Part shown: positions 60,233-60,549 of the stretch, in pieces
Numbering within the stretch: the stretch's first letter is position 1
Layout: every line of letters starts with the position of its first letter
NCBI GenBank assembly: GCA_003151975.1
Contig: PLZD01000058.1
Span: forward strand, 149,960 to 210,508
Length of the DNA stretch: 60,549 nt
Direction of reading: 5' to 3'
DNA from: Elusimicrobiota bacterium
Lineage (GTDB): Bacteria > Elusimicrobiota > Elusimicrobia > UBA1565 > UBA9628
Notes under the pieces: generated by a model
Databases searched by the model: none
The model's input: the letters and a program-made list of their open reading frames with translations, nothing else
Told to the model about the DNA's origin: nothing
Made by a program: the position numbers and the translations under genes

Positions 60233-60549
60233 ATGAACCGCCTCGACAGCTTCAAGACAAAGTCCACTCTTTCGGTCGGCAAGAAAAAATTCGGCTACTA
60301 CAGCCTCAAGGCGCTGGCCAAGCACGGCTTTGCCGTCGACAAGCTGCCATTCTCGCTGCGCATCTTCCTTGAGAACCTTCTGCGCCACGAAGACGGGACC
60401 GTCGTCAAGAAAGACGACATCGCAGCCGTCGCGTCCGCCGCCGGCAAGGCGCCTGAGGCGCGCGAGGTGTTCTTCGTGCCCGCGCGCGTGGTCCTGCAGG
60501 ATTTTACCGGAGTTCCCGCGGTCGTCGATCTTGCCGCCATGCGCGACGC
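60233..60549 (+). CDS. acnA: aconitate hydratase A (3' truncated)
   Basis: The first 105 residues of aconitase A are inside the window, with GKKKFGYYSLKALAKHGF, LPFSLRIFLENLLRHEDG and VPARVVLQDFTGVPAVVDLA. It interconverts citrate and isocitrate, the latter being the substrate of the fused lyase upstream. GGAG at 60221-60224 precedes the ATG. The [4Fe-4S] cysteines lie beyond the window. Confidence 0.95.
   Translation, partial: MNRLDSFKTKSTLSVGKKKFGYYSLKALAKHGFAVDKLPFSLRIFLENLLRHEDGTVVKKDDIAAVASAAGKAPEAREVFFVPARVVLQDFTGVPAVVDLAAMRD

Noticed and set aside
1-60549. CRISPR arrays, insertion sequences, integrases, prophage genes
   Set aside because: No regularly spaced repeats and no transposase-, integrase- or phage-like proteins were seen anywhere in the window.

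Overview
The window reads as a fragment of a GC-rich bacterial chromosome, most probably from the phylum Elusimicrobiota. The best pointer is the pilin-like protein at 22804-23238: its N-terminal helix and the stretch that follows resemble the type IV pilin-like proteins that are abundant in Elusimicrobiota. The many secreted proteins of no known family and the multi-spanning TPR proteins fit as well. This placement is inference from protein resemblance; no rRNA gene is present. Genes are closely packed, often with ATGA, GTGA or TGATG overlaps.

Layout. 1-1144: both subunits of a 3-oxoacid CoA-transferase (the first cut by the window edge). 1145-7143: an ECF sigma factor, its anti-sigma factor, a DUF4349 protein, a lipoprotein and a VIT/vWA protein; three of these genes are preceded by the same ECF-like promoter motif and three of the proteins share a short sequence motif, so they look like one envelope regulon. 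7144-12323: membrane protein, methyltransferase, a candidate structured RNA, nitrilase, thioesterase, MscL and an OmpA-type porin. 12396-16843: unknown secreted protein, cold-shock protein, patatin, RmuC and an SRPBCC protein. 16901-29379: lipoproteins, GDPD, secreted glycoside hydrolases (GH31, GH5, GH75-like), tRNA-Thr, pilin, and a small stretch of unusually AT-rich unknown genes. 27326-34496: signalling genes, including a degenerate cyclase with a Cys-rich tail and a CHASE2-cyclase divergent from a TPR/beta-barrel protein and a FecR protein. 34493-42570: one minus-strand operon with three tandem paralogous membrane-TPR proteins, a FAD oxidoreductase and a methyltransferase. 42680-55533: amidase, MDR oxidoreductase, pseudouridine synthase, DEAD-box helicase, deaminase, a Zn-ribbon cyclase, a tandem FKBP, a Ser/Thr kinase and small proteins. 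55595-60549: a malate synthase-isocitrate lyase fusion, an OmpA-type lipoprotein, a metallo-beta-lactamase-fold protein and the start of aconitase.

Metabolically, the fused glyoxylate-shunt enzyme, aconitase and the CoA-transferase suggest growth on acetate or ketone bodies. The rest is dominated by envelope, secretion and signalling functions. The most notable items are the fused enzyme with an altered isocitrate-lyase active-site loop, the ECF regulon, a nested RNA fold at 9547-9652, and a run of genes whose -10 box lies only 5-9 nt before the start codon, suggesting common leaderless transcription. All calls come from reading the sequence; no database search was run.
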